Shown: positions 17,072 to 26,363, counted from the stretch's first letter. The stretch: 53,364 bases of DNA from an uncultured Clostridia bacterium (GCA_944387495.1 CALXFD010000011.1:1-53364), one strand, 5' to 3'. Notes: generated from the sequence alone by a model not told the origin. Made by a program: numbers and translations.

Positions 17072-17106
17072 TGTAAAAAATCCCTCCGCATGTACACTTT
17101 ACAAGT

Positions 17107-17135
17107 ATTATATACATTGAATCTATTAATGTCAA
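17107..17135 (-). promoter_or_regulatory. Consensus SigA-type promoter of sigH
   Basis: Minus-strand TTGACA (17130-17135), 17-bp spacer, TATAAT (17107-17112); a perfect match to consensus. Confidence 0.85.
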
Positions 17136-17156
17136 GCATTTTTGTATTAGTAGTTA

Positions 17157-17203
17157 CTAAAAAAATAGTTCTCTGGATAAACATTTCCAAAAAACTATTT
17201 TTT
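17157..17203 (-). terminator. Terminator of the GH18 gene
   Basis: On the minus strand AAAATAGTT pairs with AACTATTTT and ends in T7, just after the GH18 stop. Confidence 0.75.
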
Positions 17204-17206
17204 AAT

Positions 17207-18934
17207 TTATTCACCTAATTCTTCTTTAAACATTTGCCATACATCATCTGTTTGCATTCCATATTGCCATGATGCTACTCCTGCTAAGTTATTTTCTTTT
17301 ATTAAAGAAACTTTTTCTTTTAAAGATTCTACATCTTCTATCCACATTTTATTTATATTTCCGTCTTCTTCATATTCTACATAATTTTGTTTTACATCAT
17401 CTTTCCATTGTTTTTCTACTTCACTTGGTATTGTTCTTTCGATATTTTTCATTGATACTGTTGTTTTATCTATAACATTTCCTGATGAATCTTCTGTCCA
17501 TAGTCTTGTGTAAAGTGGTACTGCTAATATCAATTTTTCTGGTTTTATTTCTTCTGTTTGTAAAAATTTTGTTAAGTTTAATTTAACCCAGTCATATCCT
17601 GCATTTGTTCCTGCTTTATTACTAGATACTCCATTTTGGTCATATGCCATAAATATTATATAGTCTGCTACATCTCCTATAACATTTCTATCAAAACATA
17701 GTGACCATGTTTCAGCCCCATCTGGTGCTGTTACATCAACACTTGTAACTAGTCCTATTTCTTTCATTCTTGGTGTTAGTTCTATAATAAATCTTGAAAA
17801 CATATCTTTGTCTTCTTGTTTCATATTTTCAAAATCTATATTTATTCCATCTAAGTCATATTCTACACATACTTTTATAATTGCTTCTATTAAATTTTTT
17901 CTTATTTCATAACTATTAACTATTTTAGATGTTATTTCTAGGCTAGAATTTGCAGCTGGTGCATTTGAAAGCATTGGCCATACTTTATATCCATTTTGAT
18001 GTGCCCACTCTACATATGCTACTCCTTCACTTCCTGCATTATCTACAAATTTTCCTTCTTCACTAATGTAGAAAAATGATGGTGATACAACATTTACTCC
18101 ATCTATTGTTGTTCCTTCTCTATTTGGTGCTGATGCAACTTCTGAATAATAATCCCATGTTAAATTTACTTTTCCTTGTATTTGTTTTTCTTCTTCTAAA
18201 TTTTCTCTTACTGTATATTCATTTGCTAATTTTTTAGTTTTGATATAACCAATTTTTCCTCTTGATGTCCTTATTCTTGAATAGCCATCATCAGATGATA
18301 TTACTATTACATCTTCACCTTTTTCTAATCTATCTATTGTTTTTGCAATAAAATTTGTAGATGATTTTACTGCTAAATTGCTTGTAACTACTGCCTTTTT
18401 TTGTTCTCTATCAAGAGAATCCATTGTTACAACTTTACTTTCTTCCATATGTTCTATTTCTATATTATATACATCTTTCATTTCTGAAACTGGAAGGTAT
18501 GTTGTATCATCTTTTTGTATTGCATGTGCATATATTTTTTTATTTGAGCCATTTATATTTATTATATTATCTTCAAATCCTATTTCTGCTATTTTTTTAT
18601 CATATGTTGTTATAATGGTATTTGATTCTGGTTCTGTATATATATGTTTATCAAAAAAATTTGCTACATCATCTTCTGATAAATATATTATATCATCTTG
18701 AATTAATACTTCATTTTTTAAATTTGATGTTACATTTTTATTATTTATTACTAAATTTGTAGTTTTGTTTTTATCTAAAATTATATAGTTACTTGCAATC
18801 ATTGCAATTGTGAATATTACTAATAGTGCTAAAATTGTTATTGCTGTTCTAATTATAACTTTTTTTCTTCTTTTTATTTCATCTGGTGTTAATCTTTTTT
18901 TTGGTTTTTTTTGTATTCTTGTTCCCTTTTTCAT
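17207..18934 (-). CDS. Membrane-anchored GH18 glycosidase with SH3-like domain (YaaH/SleL-like)
   Basis: A 575-residue envelope protein. A basic cytoplasmic N-terminus precedes a transmembrane helix (about 27-50, TAITILALLVIFTIAMIASN). A copper-amine-oxidase-N-like beta region (about 55-170) follows, then an SH3b-like domain (about 180-240; SRIRTSRGKIGYIKTKKL) and a GH18 barrel (about 255-575). The GH18 catalytic motif DGINIDFEN is intact (the DxxDxDxE acid). Relatives hydrolyse N-acetylglucosaminyl bonds in peptidoglycan or the spore cortex. Extracellular placement at the wall is inferred from the anchor. It lies directly upstream of sigH but is separated from it by a terminator. Confidence 0.85.
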   Translation of the reverse strand: MKKGTRIQKKPKKRLTPDEIKRRKKVIIRTAITILALLVIFTIAMIASNYIILDKNKTTNLVINNKNVTSNLKNEVLIQDDIIYLSEDDVANFFDKHIYTEPESNTIITTYDKKIAEIGFEDNIININGSNKKIYAHAIQKDDTTYLPVSEMKDVYNIEIEHMEESKVVTMDSLDREQKKAVVTSNLAVKSSTNFIAKTIDRLEKGEDVIVISSDDGYSRIRTSRGKIGYIKTKKLANEYTVRENLEEEKQIQGKVNLTWDYYSEVASAPNREGTTIDGVNVVSPSFFYISEEGKFVDNAGSEGVAYVEWAHQNGYKVWPMLSNAPAANSSLEITSKIVNSYEIRKNLIEAIIKVCVEYDLDGINIDFENMKQEDKDMFSRFIIELTPRMKEIGLVTSVDVTAPDGAETWSLCFDRNVIGDVADYIIFMAYDQNGVSSNKAGTNAGYDWVKLNLTKFLQTEEIKPEKLILAVPLYTRLWTEDSSGNVIDKTTVSMKNIERTIPSEVEKQWKDDVKQNYVEYEEDGNINKMWIEDVESLKEKVSLIKENNLAGVASWQYGMQTDDVWQMFKEELGE

Positions 18935-19014
18935 AATTCTCTCCTTTGTTTTTTATTACATATAATAATATAACATAAATTTTAATTTTGTAAAATAAAT
19001 TAATAAAAATTTAA

Positions 19015-19716
19015 TTATTTTTTCATTTTTCTTAGTTCCTCTTTTTGTTCTTTTGTTATTCTATATGATTCAATTGCTTTTTGGATAGATTTATTATATG
19101 TAAATTTAGCTAAATCACATGTTTCTAAAAATTTTTTGGTTAAATCATAATATTTTACTAAACATATTGAAATAGCCCACGCCACTGCCATTTGTACATA
19201 ATATTTATCACTTTTTATTTTATTTAATATTTCTAAGTCTTGTTCTATATATTTGTCATTTATAAAATGAACTAAAATCATTACAACTGCAAATCTATTT
19301 TCAAATTCTTTGTCAGATAATAAATATTTTTGTATATAATTCCACATTTCTTCTTCATATTTTTTTGTCATTTTTAATCCTGAACAAAATGTGTCACATA
19401 TCGCCCAATTATCTATTTTAGGTACAAAGTTTGAAATATAATTAAAAAATTCTTCTTTACTTAAATTTTTTTCTAAGCCTATAATCATTCCTTTTAACAT
19501 TATTTCTTCATAATATTCATCATCAATGTTTTCTTGTAAAATAGAAATATTATATTTTTTTAATAAATTTTTAGCATAATTCCTAAGTACTGGTACTCTA
19601 ACTCCTAAAATTGTATTTACATTAGGACATAATCCACTATGAAATTCTTTATATTTTGTATCTGCTAATTTTTTTAGTTCATTTTTTATTTCTTTTCTTA
19701 TTATGTTTTTTTCCAT
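19015..19716 (-). CDS. DNA alkylation repair protein, AlkD family
   Basis: A 233-residue all-helical HEAT-like protein starting MEKNIIRKEIKNELKKLADT. Characteristic pieces are GVRVPVLRNYAKNLLKKY, WAICDTFCSGLK and FENRFAVVMILVHFI (AlkD/DUF1061-like). AlkD glycosylases remove N3- and N7-alkylated bases by capturing backbone-exposed lesions. The short clostridial branch is often of untested activity. I take the ATG at 19716 because TGGAGAAG precedes it; the ORF is open 20 codons further up without a ribosome-binding site. Confidence 0.8.
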   Translation of the reverse strand: MEKNIIRKEIKNELKKLADTKYKEFHSGLCPNVNTILGVRVPVLRNYAKNLLKKYNISILQENIDDEYYEEIMLKGMIIGLEKNLSKEEFFNYISNFVPKIDNWAICDTFCSGLKMTKKYEEEMWNYIQKYLLSDKEFENRFAVVMILVHFINDKYIEQDLEILNKIKSDKYYVQMAVAWAISICLVKYYDLTKKFLETCDLAKFTYNKSIQKAIESYRITKEQKEELRKMKK

Positions 19717-19851
19717 TTCTTCTCCATATTTTAATTTTTTATTTATTTTAAATTTATACCACATTTTTATCATCAAATAACATATTTGTCAATTAATATA
19801 TTAACCTTTCTGATAGTTTAAACTGAATTATATCAAAATATATTTTTTCTA

Positions 19852-19880
19852 TTGCTTTTTATTATATTTATTTGTATACT
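19852..19880 (+). promoter_or_regulatory. Promoter of the Bax-inhibitor-1 family gene
   Basis: Plus-strand TTGCTT (19852-19857), 17-bp spacer, TATACT (19875-19880), about 35 bases before the start codon. Confidence 0.6.
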
Positions 19881-19915
19881 TAAATAAAATAAATGAAAGG
19901 AGATGTTATTAATTT

Positions 19916-20584
19916 ATGGAAGACAATAATGTAAATGTTCAAAATAAATTATTTGGAAAAACCTTTTTTTGGATGTTTCTAGGTTTACTTGGTTCAGGTT
20001 TAATTGCTTGGTATACTTATTATTCTGGACTATATTTTGAAATTTTAATAGAAGATTCTTTTTCTACGTTACTTATCCTTGAGCTTGTAGCTGTATTGTT
20101 ATTTAGCTTTTTATTTAGGAAACTTCCACCAATTGTTGTTGGTATTTTATATTTTGTATATGCAGCTTTAAATGGTGTTACACTTTCTGTAATATTTGCT
20201 GTATTTGAGTTGGGCTCTATTATTTATTTGTTTTTGGCATCAGCTATAATATTTGCAATTTTGGGTATTATTGGATATAAAACTAATAAAGATTTAACTA
20301 AATGGAGTACTTACTTAAATGTATTTTTAATTATAGGAATTCTTCTTAGTGTATTAAATTTATTCATTTTAAAAAATCCTACTTTTGATTTAATATTAGA
20401 TTGGATTATTTTAGCTATATTCTTTGGAGTTACTGTTTATGATATAAATAAAATTAAATTATTACAGTTAGAAGAAGGAATTAATCAAGAAAAAGTACAT
20501 ATTTATTGTGCAATGCAATTATATTTAGATTTTATTAATATTTTCTTACGTATTCTTTCTATTTTTGGAAAACGTAGAAATTAG
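19916..20584 (+). CDS. Bax inhibitor-1 / YccA-YbhL family membrane protein
   Basis: A 222-residue protein with seven hydrophobic segments between about residues 15 and 190, the size and topology of bacterial BI-1 (UPF0005). Typical features are the GVTLSVIFAVFELGSI stretch, Asp/Tyr residues in GVTVYDINKIK, and the C-terminal LYLDFINIFLRILSIFGKRRN. Bacterial homologues (YetJ) act as pH-sensitive calcium leak channels. It is one of the few plus-strand genes and a single-gene unit. AAAGGAGATG lies slightly far (12 bases) from the ATG. Confidence 0.9.
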   Translation: MEDNNVNVQNKLFGKTFFWMFLGLLGSGLIAWYTYYSGLYFEILIEDSFSTLLILELVAVLLFSFLFRKLPPIVVGILYFVYAALNGVTLSVIFAVFELGSIIYLFLASAIIFAILGIIGYKTNKDLTKWSTYLNVFLIIGILLSVLNLFILKNPTFDLILDWIILAIFFGVTVYDINKIKLLQLEEGINQEKVHIYCAMQLYLDFINIFLRILSIFGKRRN

Positions 20585-20600
20585 AGTTTACAAAGTAAAA

Positions 20601-20650
20601 AAATAAAACGTTTTGGATAATTTTTTAATTTCAAAACGTTTTATTTTTAT
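20601..20650 (+). terminator. Bidirectional terminator between BI-1 gene and ABC exporter operon
   Basis: AAATAAAACGTTTTG (20601-20615) pairs with CAAAACGTTTTATTT (20632-20646), with A/T tracts on both sides, so it can stop transcripts from either strand. Confidence 0.9.
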
Positions 20651-20654
20651 TCTA

Positions 20655-22484
20655 TTATTCTTCCTCTTCATCAAATTGGCTATTATATAAATCTGCATAA
20701 AATCCATTTTTAGCAAGTAGTTCTTCATGTGTTCCTTGTTCTACTATATCACCATGGTTCATAACCAATATTAAATCTGCATTTTTTATTGTTGATAGTC
20801 TATGTGCTATTATAAAACTTGTTCTTCCTTTCATTAGATTATCCATTGCTGATTGTATTTGTATTTCTGTTCTTGTATCTATTGAGCTTGTTGCCTCATC
20901 TAATATTAGTATTTTAGGGTCTGCTAAAATTACCCTTGCAATTGTAAGTAATTGTTTTTGACCTGCTGATATATTTGTTGATTCTTCATTTATTAATGAA
21001 TTATATCCATTTGGTAATGTTTTTATAAAGTGATGTACATGTGCAGCTTTTGCGGCTTCTACTACTTCTGTGTCTGTTGCATCTTCTTTACTGTATTTAA
21101 TATTATCTTTTACAGTTCCTCCAAATAGCCATGTATCTTGTAAAACCATTCCAAACATTTTACGAAGTTCTCCTCTGTTAAAGTCTTTTACATTATGGCC
21201 GTCAACTAGAATTTCTCCATCTGTTACATCGTAAAATCTCATTAATAGTTTTACCATTGTAGTTTTACCAGCACCTGTTGGTCCAACTATTGCTATTTTT
21301 TGTCCTTCTTTTACATTTGCATTAAAGTCATTTATTATTGTTTTTTCTGAATCATATCCAAATTTTACATGTTTAAATTCTACATTTCCTTTTAATTTTG
21401 ATGTATCAATATTTCCTTTTGCTGTTATTTCTTCTTCTGGTTCTTCTAAGAATTCAAATATTCTTTCTGCTGCTGCAACCATTGCTTGTAACATGTTTGA
21501 TATTTGTGCTATTTGATTTATTGGCTGTGTAAATTGTTTATTATATTGTATAAAACTTTGTATATTTCCAACTGTAATTGTTCCTTTTATTGCCAAATAT
21601 CCACCTGCTACTGCCACTCCTACATATCCAACATTTGATATAAAGTTTACTATTGGGTGCATTAAACCTGATAAGAATTGTGACCTCCATGCAGATTTGT
21701 ATAATTCATTATTAGCTTTTTCAAATTCTCTTGTTACTTTATCTTCTGCATTAAATACTTTAACTATATTTAGTCCTCCATAGATTTCTTCTACTTGACC
21801 ATTTACGTGTCCTAAATAATCTTGTTGTCTTGTAAAGTATTTTTGTGATTTAGAAACTATTATTTTTACAATAATTCCTGCAATTGGTAATATTACTAAT
21901 GATATTAATGTCATTTGCCAACTTATTGAAAACATCATTATAAGTATTCCTATTATTGTACATATTGATGTTATTATTTGTGTAATACTTTGGTTTAGGT
22001 TCATACTTAATGTGTCTATATCATTTGTTATTACTGATAATACTTCCCCATTAGTTTTCTTATCAAAATATTTCATTGGAAGTTTGTTTATTTTTATAGC
22101 AACATCATTTCTTAATTTATATGTAATTTTTTGTGCAACTGTTGTCATTGTAAAACCTTGTATAAATGAGAATATTGCACTAATTATATATAAAGCTATT
22201 AATGTTAATGCTATCTGTCCTATCTTTCCAAAATCTATTCCTGTTCCACCAGATAGTTTATTTACCAATCCATTGAAAATTTCTGTTGTTGCATTTCCTA
22301 ATATTTTAGGTCCAACTATTGTGAATATTGTACTTCCTATTGCAAATAATATTACAACTATAATTGCTATTTTATATTTTGATAAATAAGAATTTATTAA
22401 TTTTTTAGTTGTTTCTTTAAAGTTTTTTGGTTTTTCCGTTGTTCTCTGACCTCTACCCATTGGTCCTCCCATTGGTCCTGGCAT
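20655..22484 (-). CDS. ABC exporter half-transporter B (heterodimeric multidrug-type)
   Basis: A 609-residue TMD-NBD half-transporter. Six transmembrane helices span about 40-320. The NBD has Walker A GPTGAGKTT, Q-loop MVLQDTW, signature ISAGQKQLL (variant of LSGGQ), Walker B ILILDEATSSID with the catalytic Glu, and the H-loop IAHRLST. Export of drugs, lipids or peptides is the family role; the substrate is unknown. The ATG at 22484 starts one base after the upstream partner's TAG, with AAAGGAGGT inside that gene's end, so the pair is translationally coupled. The N-terminus is Gly/Pro/Met-rich (MPGPMGGPMGRG). Confidence 0.92.
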   Translation of the reverse strand: MPGPMGGPMGRGQRTTEKPKNFKETTKKLINSYLSKYKIAIIVVILFAIGSTIFTIVGPKILGNATTEIFNGLVNKLSGGTGIDFGKIGQIALTLIALYIISAIFSFIQGFTMTTVAQKITYKLRNDVAIKINKLPMKYFDKKTNGEVLSVITNDIDTLSMNLNQSITQIITSICTIIGILIMMFSISWQMTLISLVILPIAGIIVKIIVSKSQKYFTRQQDYLGHVNGQVEEIYGGLNIVKVFNAEDKVTREFEKANNELYKSAWRSQFLSGLMHPIVNFISNVGYVGVAVAGGYLAIKGTITVGNIQSFIQYNKQFTQPINQIAQISNMLQAMVAAAERIFEFLEEPEEEITAKGNIDTSKLKGNVEFKHVKFGYDSEKTIINDFNANVKEGQKIAIVGPTGAGKTTMVKLLMRFYDVTDGEILVDGHNVKDFNRGELRKMFGMVLQDTWLFGGTVKDNIKYSKEDATDTEVVEAAKAAHVHHFIKTLPNGYNSLINEESTNISAGQKQLLTIARVILADPKILILDEATSSIDTRTEIQIQSAMDNLMKGRTSFIIAHRLSTIKNADLILVMNHGDIVEQGTHEELLAKNGFYADLYNSQFDEEEE

Positions 22485-22485
22485 A

Positions 22486-24753
22486 CTACTTACCTCCTTT
22501 CTCACCTAATTCTTCTTCTGACAATTGTGATAATGCAATTTGTCTATATGTTTCATTATTTTTCATTAATTCTTCGTGTGTTCCAATACCAACCATTTTT
22601 CCTTCTTCTAGTACAATTATTTTATCTGCATTTAGTATTGTGCTTATTCTTTGAGCTACTATGATTACAGTTTTATTTTCTGTTTTTGTAGCTAATGCTT
22701 CTCTAAGTTTACTATCTGTTTTAAAGTCTAATGCTGAAAAACTATCATCAAATACAAATATTTCAGGATTTTTTGCAATTGCTCTTGCTATTGATAATCT
22801 TTGTTTTTGTCCTCCTGATACATTTCCACCACCTTGTGCTATTGGGTCTTGATATTTCTTTTCTTTACCTTCTATAAATTCTGTTGCTTGTGCTATTTCT
22901 GCTGCCATCTTCATTTGCTCATCTGACATATTATCATCTGAATATTTTATATTTGATTCTATTGTTCCTGAGAATAGTACACCTTTTTGTGGTACAAATC
23001 CTATAATATCTCTTAGAGCTTTTTGAGAAACATCTTTAACATTTACACCATCTATGCATAATTCTCCACCTGTTACATCATAAAATCTTGGTATTAAATT
23101 TACAACTGTTGATTTACCACTACCAGTGCTTCCTATAATTGCTGTTGTTTTACCTGGCTCTGCTGTAAAGTTTATATCTTCTAATATTTCTGTATCTGCA
23201 TCTGGGTATCTAAATGATACATTTTTAAATTCTACTAGTCCTTTTTTATTTGGGTCAAATTTCTTTGTTTCTTTTTTATCTTTTATACTTGGTTCTTTTT
23301 CAATAACTTCATTAATACGTCTAGCAGATACTGCTGCTCTTGGTAGCATAATTGAAATCATTGAAATCATTAAAAATGCCATTACTATTTGCATTGTGTA
23401 TTGGATAAATGCCATCATGTCTCCAACTTGCATTACTCCATCATTTACATTATGTCCTCCAACCCATACTATTAATATACTAATACAGTTCATTATAAGC
23501 ATTAAAAGAGGCATCATCATTGACATAGCTCTATTTACAAATACGTTCGTTTTCATTAATACTTTATTTGCCTTATCAAATCTTGCTTCTTCTTTCTTCT
23601 CTGTATTAAATGCTCTTATTACTGGTATACCTGTTAATATTTCTCTTGAAACTTCATTTAATTTATCTATTAAATCTTGCAATTTTCTGAATTTTGGCAT
23701 TGCTATTGCAAATAATGTTCCTACTATGAATAATATTGCAAGTATAGCTACTCCAATTATCCATGCCATTGAATTATCTGAACTTGTTAATACTTTTACA
23801 AATCCACCTATTCCTATAATTGGTGCATATACTACAACTCTAAATAATATTGCTATTAATTGTTGAATTTGTTGAACATCATTTGTACTACGAGTAATTA
23901 ATGATGCTGTTGAAAATTCATTTAATTCTGCATTTGAAAATTTCATTACTTTTCCAAATACTTTATCACGCAATGTTTTTCCAAGTCGTGCAGCCACTCT
24001 TGATGATAAGAACATAATTGAAACAGCTGATAACATACTTATAAGTGCAACACCTAACATTTGTAGGCCTGACATTAAAATATAGTCATTTTGTAATTTA
24101 TCTGTATCTACTCCTAAATTTTTATATACTTGCTTTACAGATGAAATTGCTGCTTGTTGTTTTATTTGTTCATTCATCTCATCTATTTGTTTTGTAAACT
24201 CTTCTAAAATTTGCTCTTTTTGTTCTTCTGGCATTTGTGAAAGTATTTGTGTAAGTGTCATATTTTCTAAATAAGTTCTTTGTGTCTCTGGTACATTTGC
24301 CAACATTTGCTCTTTAATTTTATTAGCAGTTTCTTCGTTAGTTATTGATGTCATTTCCATTATAGGTCCTGCTATTATATTTTCTAGACTTGTTCTTTGA
24401 TTCTCATCTAGAGCATTTAGCACATAAATTGTACCTGATTCCACATCATAATCTTTTCCTAAATATTTATGTATTATCTTTTCCTCATGGTGGTTTAAGT
24501 CATTGTCTACTAATGTGTAATTATTTAAAATTTCTTCATCTTTGTCTGTTAACTCTAACATTGTATCCATATTTTCTTTTGATATAATATCAGGTGCTGA
24601 GCTTTCAATTCCTCCTGCTTGAATACCATTATTAACTATTTTTGATGTATAATCTGGTAATGCTAAGTCTGTTGCTGCTTGAATACAAAGTAATATTACT
24701 ATTAGTATAACAGCTCCTAATGAGTTCTTTAAGTTTTTTAATACTTTTAGCAT
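22486..24753 (-). CDS. ABC exporter half-transporter A, degenerate NBD, large extracytoplasmic insert
   Basis: A 755-residue partner of the downstream half-transporter. A roughly 190-residue hydrophilic insert (about 45-225) lies between TM1 and TM2. The NBD has Walker A GSTGSGKST, signature VSGGQKQRL, and Walker B IFVFDDSFSALD, in which the catalytic Glu is Asp, the hallmark of the non-canonical site in heterodimeric exporters such as BmrCD or TM287/288. The ATG at 24753 follows AAAGGAGAG; the ORF extends 13 codons further upstream into the promoter. Expression starts from a consensus promoter embedded in an inverted repeat (24778-24826). Confidence 0.92.
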   Translation of the reverse strand: MLKVLKNLKNSLGAVILIVILLCIQAATDLALPDYTSKIVNNGIQAGGIESSAPDIISKENMDTMLELTDKDEEILNNYTLVDNDLNHHEEKIIHKYLGKDYDVESGTIYVLNALDENQRTSLENIIAGPIMEMTSITNEETANKIKEQMLANVPETQRTYLENMTLTQILSQMPEEQKEQILEEFTKQIDEMNEQIKQQAAISSVKQVYKNLGVDTDKLQNDYILMSGLQMLGVALISMLSAVSIMFLSSRVAARLGKTLRDKVFGKVMKFSNAELNEFSTASLITRSTNDVQQIQQLIAILFRVVVYAPIIGIGGFVKVLTSSDNSMAWIIGVAILAILFIVGTLFAIAMPKFRKLQDLIDKLNEVSREILTGIPVIRAFNTEKKEEARFDKANKVLMKTNVFVNRAMSMMMPLLMLIMNCISILIVWVGGHNVNDGVMQVGDMMAFIQYTMQIVMAFLMISMISIMLPRAAVSARRINEVIEKEPSIKDKKETKKFDPNKKGLVEFKNVSFRYPDADTEILEDINFTAEPGKTTAIIGSTGSGKSTVVNLIPRFYDVTGGELCIDGVNVKDVSQKALRDIIGFVPQKGVLFSGTIESNIKYSDDNMSDEQMKMAAEIAQATEFIEGKEKKYQDPIAQGGGNVSGGQKQRLSIARAIAKNPEIFVFDDSFSALDFKTDSKLREALATKTENKTVIIVAQRISTILNADKIIVLEEGKMVGIGTHEELMKNNETYRQIALSQLSEEELGEKGGK

Positions 24754-24776
24754 TTTTCTATCTCTCCTTTCACTAA

Positions 24777-24821
24777 AAAAATGACACTGCATTATTTATT
24801 ATATGTGACGCAGTGTCATTT
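24777..24821 (-). promoter_or_regulatory. Inverted repeat over the ABC promoter: operator and/or lexA terminator
   Basis: ATGACACTGC (24781-24790) and GCAGTGTCAT (24810-24819) are perfect inverted copies that bracket the -10 box, one arm in the spacer and one at about +1 to +10. That placement suits a dimeric repressor. Read from lexA, the same hairpin is followed by T7 and would work as its terminator. Confidence 0.65.
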
Positions 24822-24826
24822 GTCAA
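24798..24826 (-). promoter_or_regulatory. Consensus promoter of the ABC exporter operon
   Basis: Minus-strand TTGACA (24821-24826), 17-bp spacer, TATAAT (24798-24803). The spacer contains TGACACTGCGTCA, one arm of the flanking inverted repeat. Confidence 0.85.
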
Positions 24827-24918
24827 TATTTACATTGTGAATTTTCTGTGAATTTCATATACAAAAATTGCTATTTTAAACAAATTTTAAACATTAATAT
24901 TTAAAATTTATTATTATT

Positions 24919-25569
24919 TTACATTTTTCTAAATACTCCTCCAACTTTACCCAAAATTTCACAATTTGGTACAATTATTGGATCCATTGTAGAATTTTCT
25001 GGTTGTAATCTTATATGGTCTTTTTCTTTATAGAATGTTTTAACAGTAGCTTCATCTCCTATTAAGGCAACTACTATTTCACCATTTTCAGCAGTATTTT
25101 GCTTTTTAACTAATATATAATCTCCATCTAAAATACCTGCTTCAATCATGCTTTCTCCTCTAACTGTAAGCATAAAGCATTCTGAATTTCCTACAAAATC
25201 TATTGGAATAGGGAAAGTATCTGTTACATTTTCTACTGCTAAGATTGGCTCTCCTGCTGTAATTCTACCGATAACTGGTACTTCTACTAATTCTTTTTGT
25301 GTATAGAAATTTTTACTTGATTTTATTTTTGTTTCTCCTGTTGCACCTTTTAATAGTCTTAATGTTCTTCCTTTTTTATCTTTCTTTTTTACATATCCTT
25401 TTTCTTCTAGTTTTGCAAGATATCCATGAACAGTAGCTGTTGAGCTTAGTCCTACTGCTTTTCCTATCTCTCTAACAGATGGTGGATACCCTTGTGTCAT
25501 TATTTGTTTTTCGATAAAATTTAATATTGATTTTTCTCTTCTATTTAATTCTGGTTTCTTTTTTGGCAT
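24919..25569 (-). CDS. lexA: LexA repressor
   Basis: A 216-residue SOS repressor. The N-terminal winged helix reads [24 protein letters not shown]. The self-cleavage site is Ala-Gly in RITAGEPI. The catalytic dyad Ser is in [10 protein letters not shown] and the Lys in ATVKTF. The length is slightly above B. subtilis LexA owing to a linker of about 10 residues. The promoter at 25602-25630 overlaps a plausible LexA box (AAAACTTATGTTTG), consistent with autorepression. The start has TGGAGTG at about 9 bases. Confidence 0.97.
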   Translation of the reverse strand: MPKKKPELNRREKSILNFIEKQIMTQGYPPSVREIGKAVGLSSTATVHGYLAKLEEKGYVKKKDKKGRTLRLLKGATGETKIKSSKNFYTQKELVEVPVIGRITAGEPILAVENVTDTFPIPIDFVGNSECFMLTVRGESMIEAGILDGDYILVKKQNTAENGEIVVALIGDEATVKTFYKEKDHIRLQPENSTMDPIIVPNCEILGKVGGVFRKM

Positions 25570-25601
25570 TTATACTTCACTCCATTCTCATAATTTCTTA
25601 A

Positions 25602-25630
25602 ATCATATCACACAAACAAAAAAATGTCAA
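25602..25630 (-). promoter_or_regulatory. lexA promoter
   Basis: Minus-strand TTGACA (25625-25630), 17-bp spacer, TATGAT (25602-25607). Confidence 0.8.
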
Positions 25631-25641
25631 ACATAAGTTTT
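25628..25641 (-). promoter_or_regulatory. Candidate LexA (SOS) box
   Basis: AAAACTTATGTTTG overlaps the lexA -35 box and resembles the Gram-positive GAAC-N4-GTTC type with relaxed outer bases. The call relies on position. Confidence 0.5.
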
Positions 25642-25647
25642 GATTTT

Positions 25648-26088
25648 TTATAAAATTTTTTCATCAATATCTTTTACAAATTTTTCTTTAATTTCTGGTG
25701 GTAATAATAATATATCTTTAACCTTATCTCTACTTACAATCTCAGGTATATATTTTCCACTATCTTTATATTTAGGATTATTACTAAATTCAGGACCATT
25801 GCCTGTTCCAAATTCTCCATCAACATATTTACATAAAAAGAAATACTCTTTTTGTTCAAACTTTTCTGAATATAATTCATAAACTTTTTTTAAAACCTCA
25901 ACAGTAATGCCAAACTCTTCCTTAATTTCCCTTATTGTACCTTCTTCTAATGTCTCTCCCTCTTCTAAACCACCACCTGGGAAAGTATAATACTCTTGAA
26001 TATCTTTTCTTTTAACCACATCTTTTCTATGCATAAAAGCAAAGCCATCCCCCATTGGTATAATTCCAGCGACTCTAATTCTACTCAT
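25648..26088 (-). CDS. Nudix hydrolase
   Basis: A 146-residue protein with an intact Nudix box, GGGLEEGETLEEGTIREI followed by KEEFG (about 38-60), the metal-binding motif for cleavage of nucleoside diphosphates linked to X. The beta-strand flanks are normal (RIRVAGIIPMGDGFAFMHRK). The substrate cannot be predicted. The ATG follows TAGGAGTG. Its stop lies just upstream of the lexA promoter, and it may be part of a longer transcript. Confidence 0.9.
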   Translation of the reverse strand: MSRIRVAGIIPMGDGFAFMHRKDVVKRKDIQEYYTFPGGGLEEGETLEEGTIREIKEEFGITVEVLKKVYELYSEKFEQKEYFFLCKYVDGEFGTGNGPEFSNNPKYKDSGKYIPEIVSRDKVKDILLLPPEIKEKFVKDIDEKIL

Positions 26089-26194
26089 ATCTTCACTCCT
26101 ATCTCTAAACTATAATTTTAAAAACTTGTTTTAGTATATCACATCTCTTCCCCCTTATACAACTATAAAATTTATAAAATCATATTTCTCTACA

Positions 26195-26256
26195 AAAGAA
26201 AAAATCAGGCAAAAGTACAACCCTGGAAGCGGGCAACGCATTACAATTTTGCCTTA
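26195..26256 (-). terminator. Second of two tandem terminator-like hairpins, with a GC-rich loop
   Basis: AGGCAAAA (26207-26214) pairs with TTTTGCCT (26247-26254). On the minus strand it is followed by TGATTTTTTC. The 32-base loop is unusually GC-rich for this genome and contains GTAC/GTAAT and CCC/GGG pairing potential. Confidence 0.6.
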
Positions 26257-26267
26257 ACATACAAATA

Positions 26268-26326
26268 ATAAAAGAAGCTAGCTCCTCACTTCTTTCATTA
26301 TAAAAGAACGTAAGTTTCTAGCTTCC
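26268..26326 (-). terminator. Terminator of the camelysin-like operon
   Basis: GAAGCTAG (26274-26281) pairs with CTAGCTTC (26318-26325). On the minus strand it is followed by TTTTATTATTTG, 38 bases after the operon's last stop codon. Confidence 0.7.
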
Positions 26327-26363
26327 AAACAAGACATAATACTATTTGTAATCGAAACAAATT

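Noticed and set aside
26195..26256. c-di-GMP riboswitch in the GC-rich hairpin
   Set aside because: It lies at the 3' end of an operon, not in a leader, and the conserved riboswitch boxes are missing.
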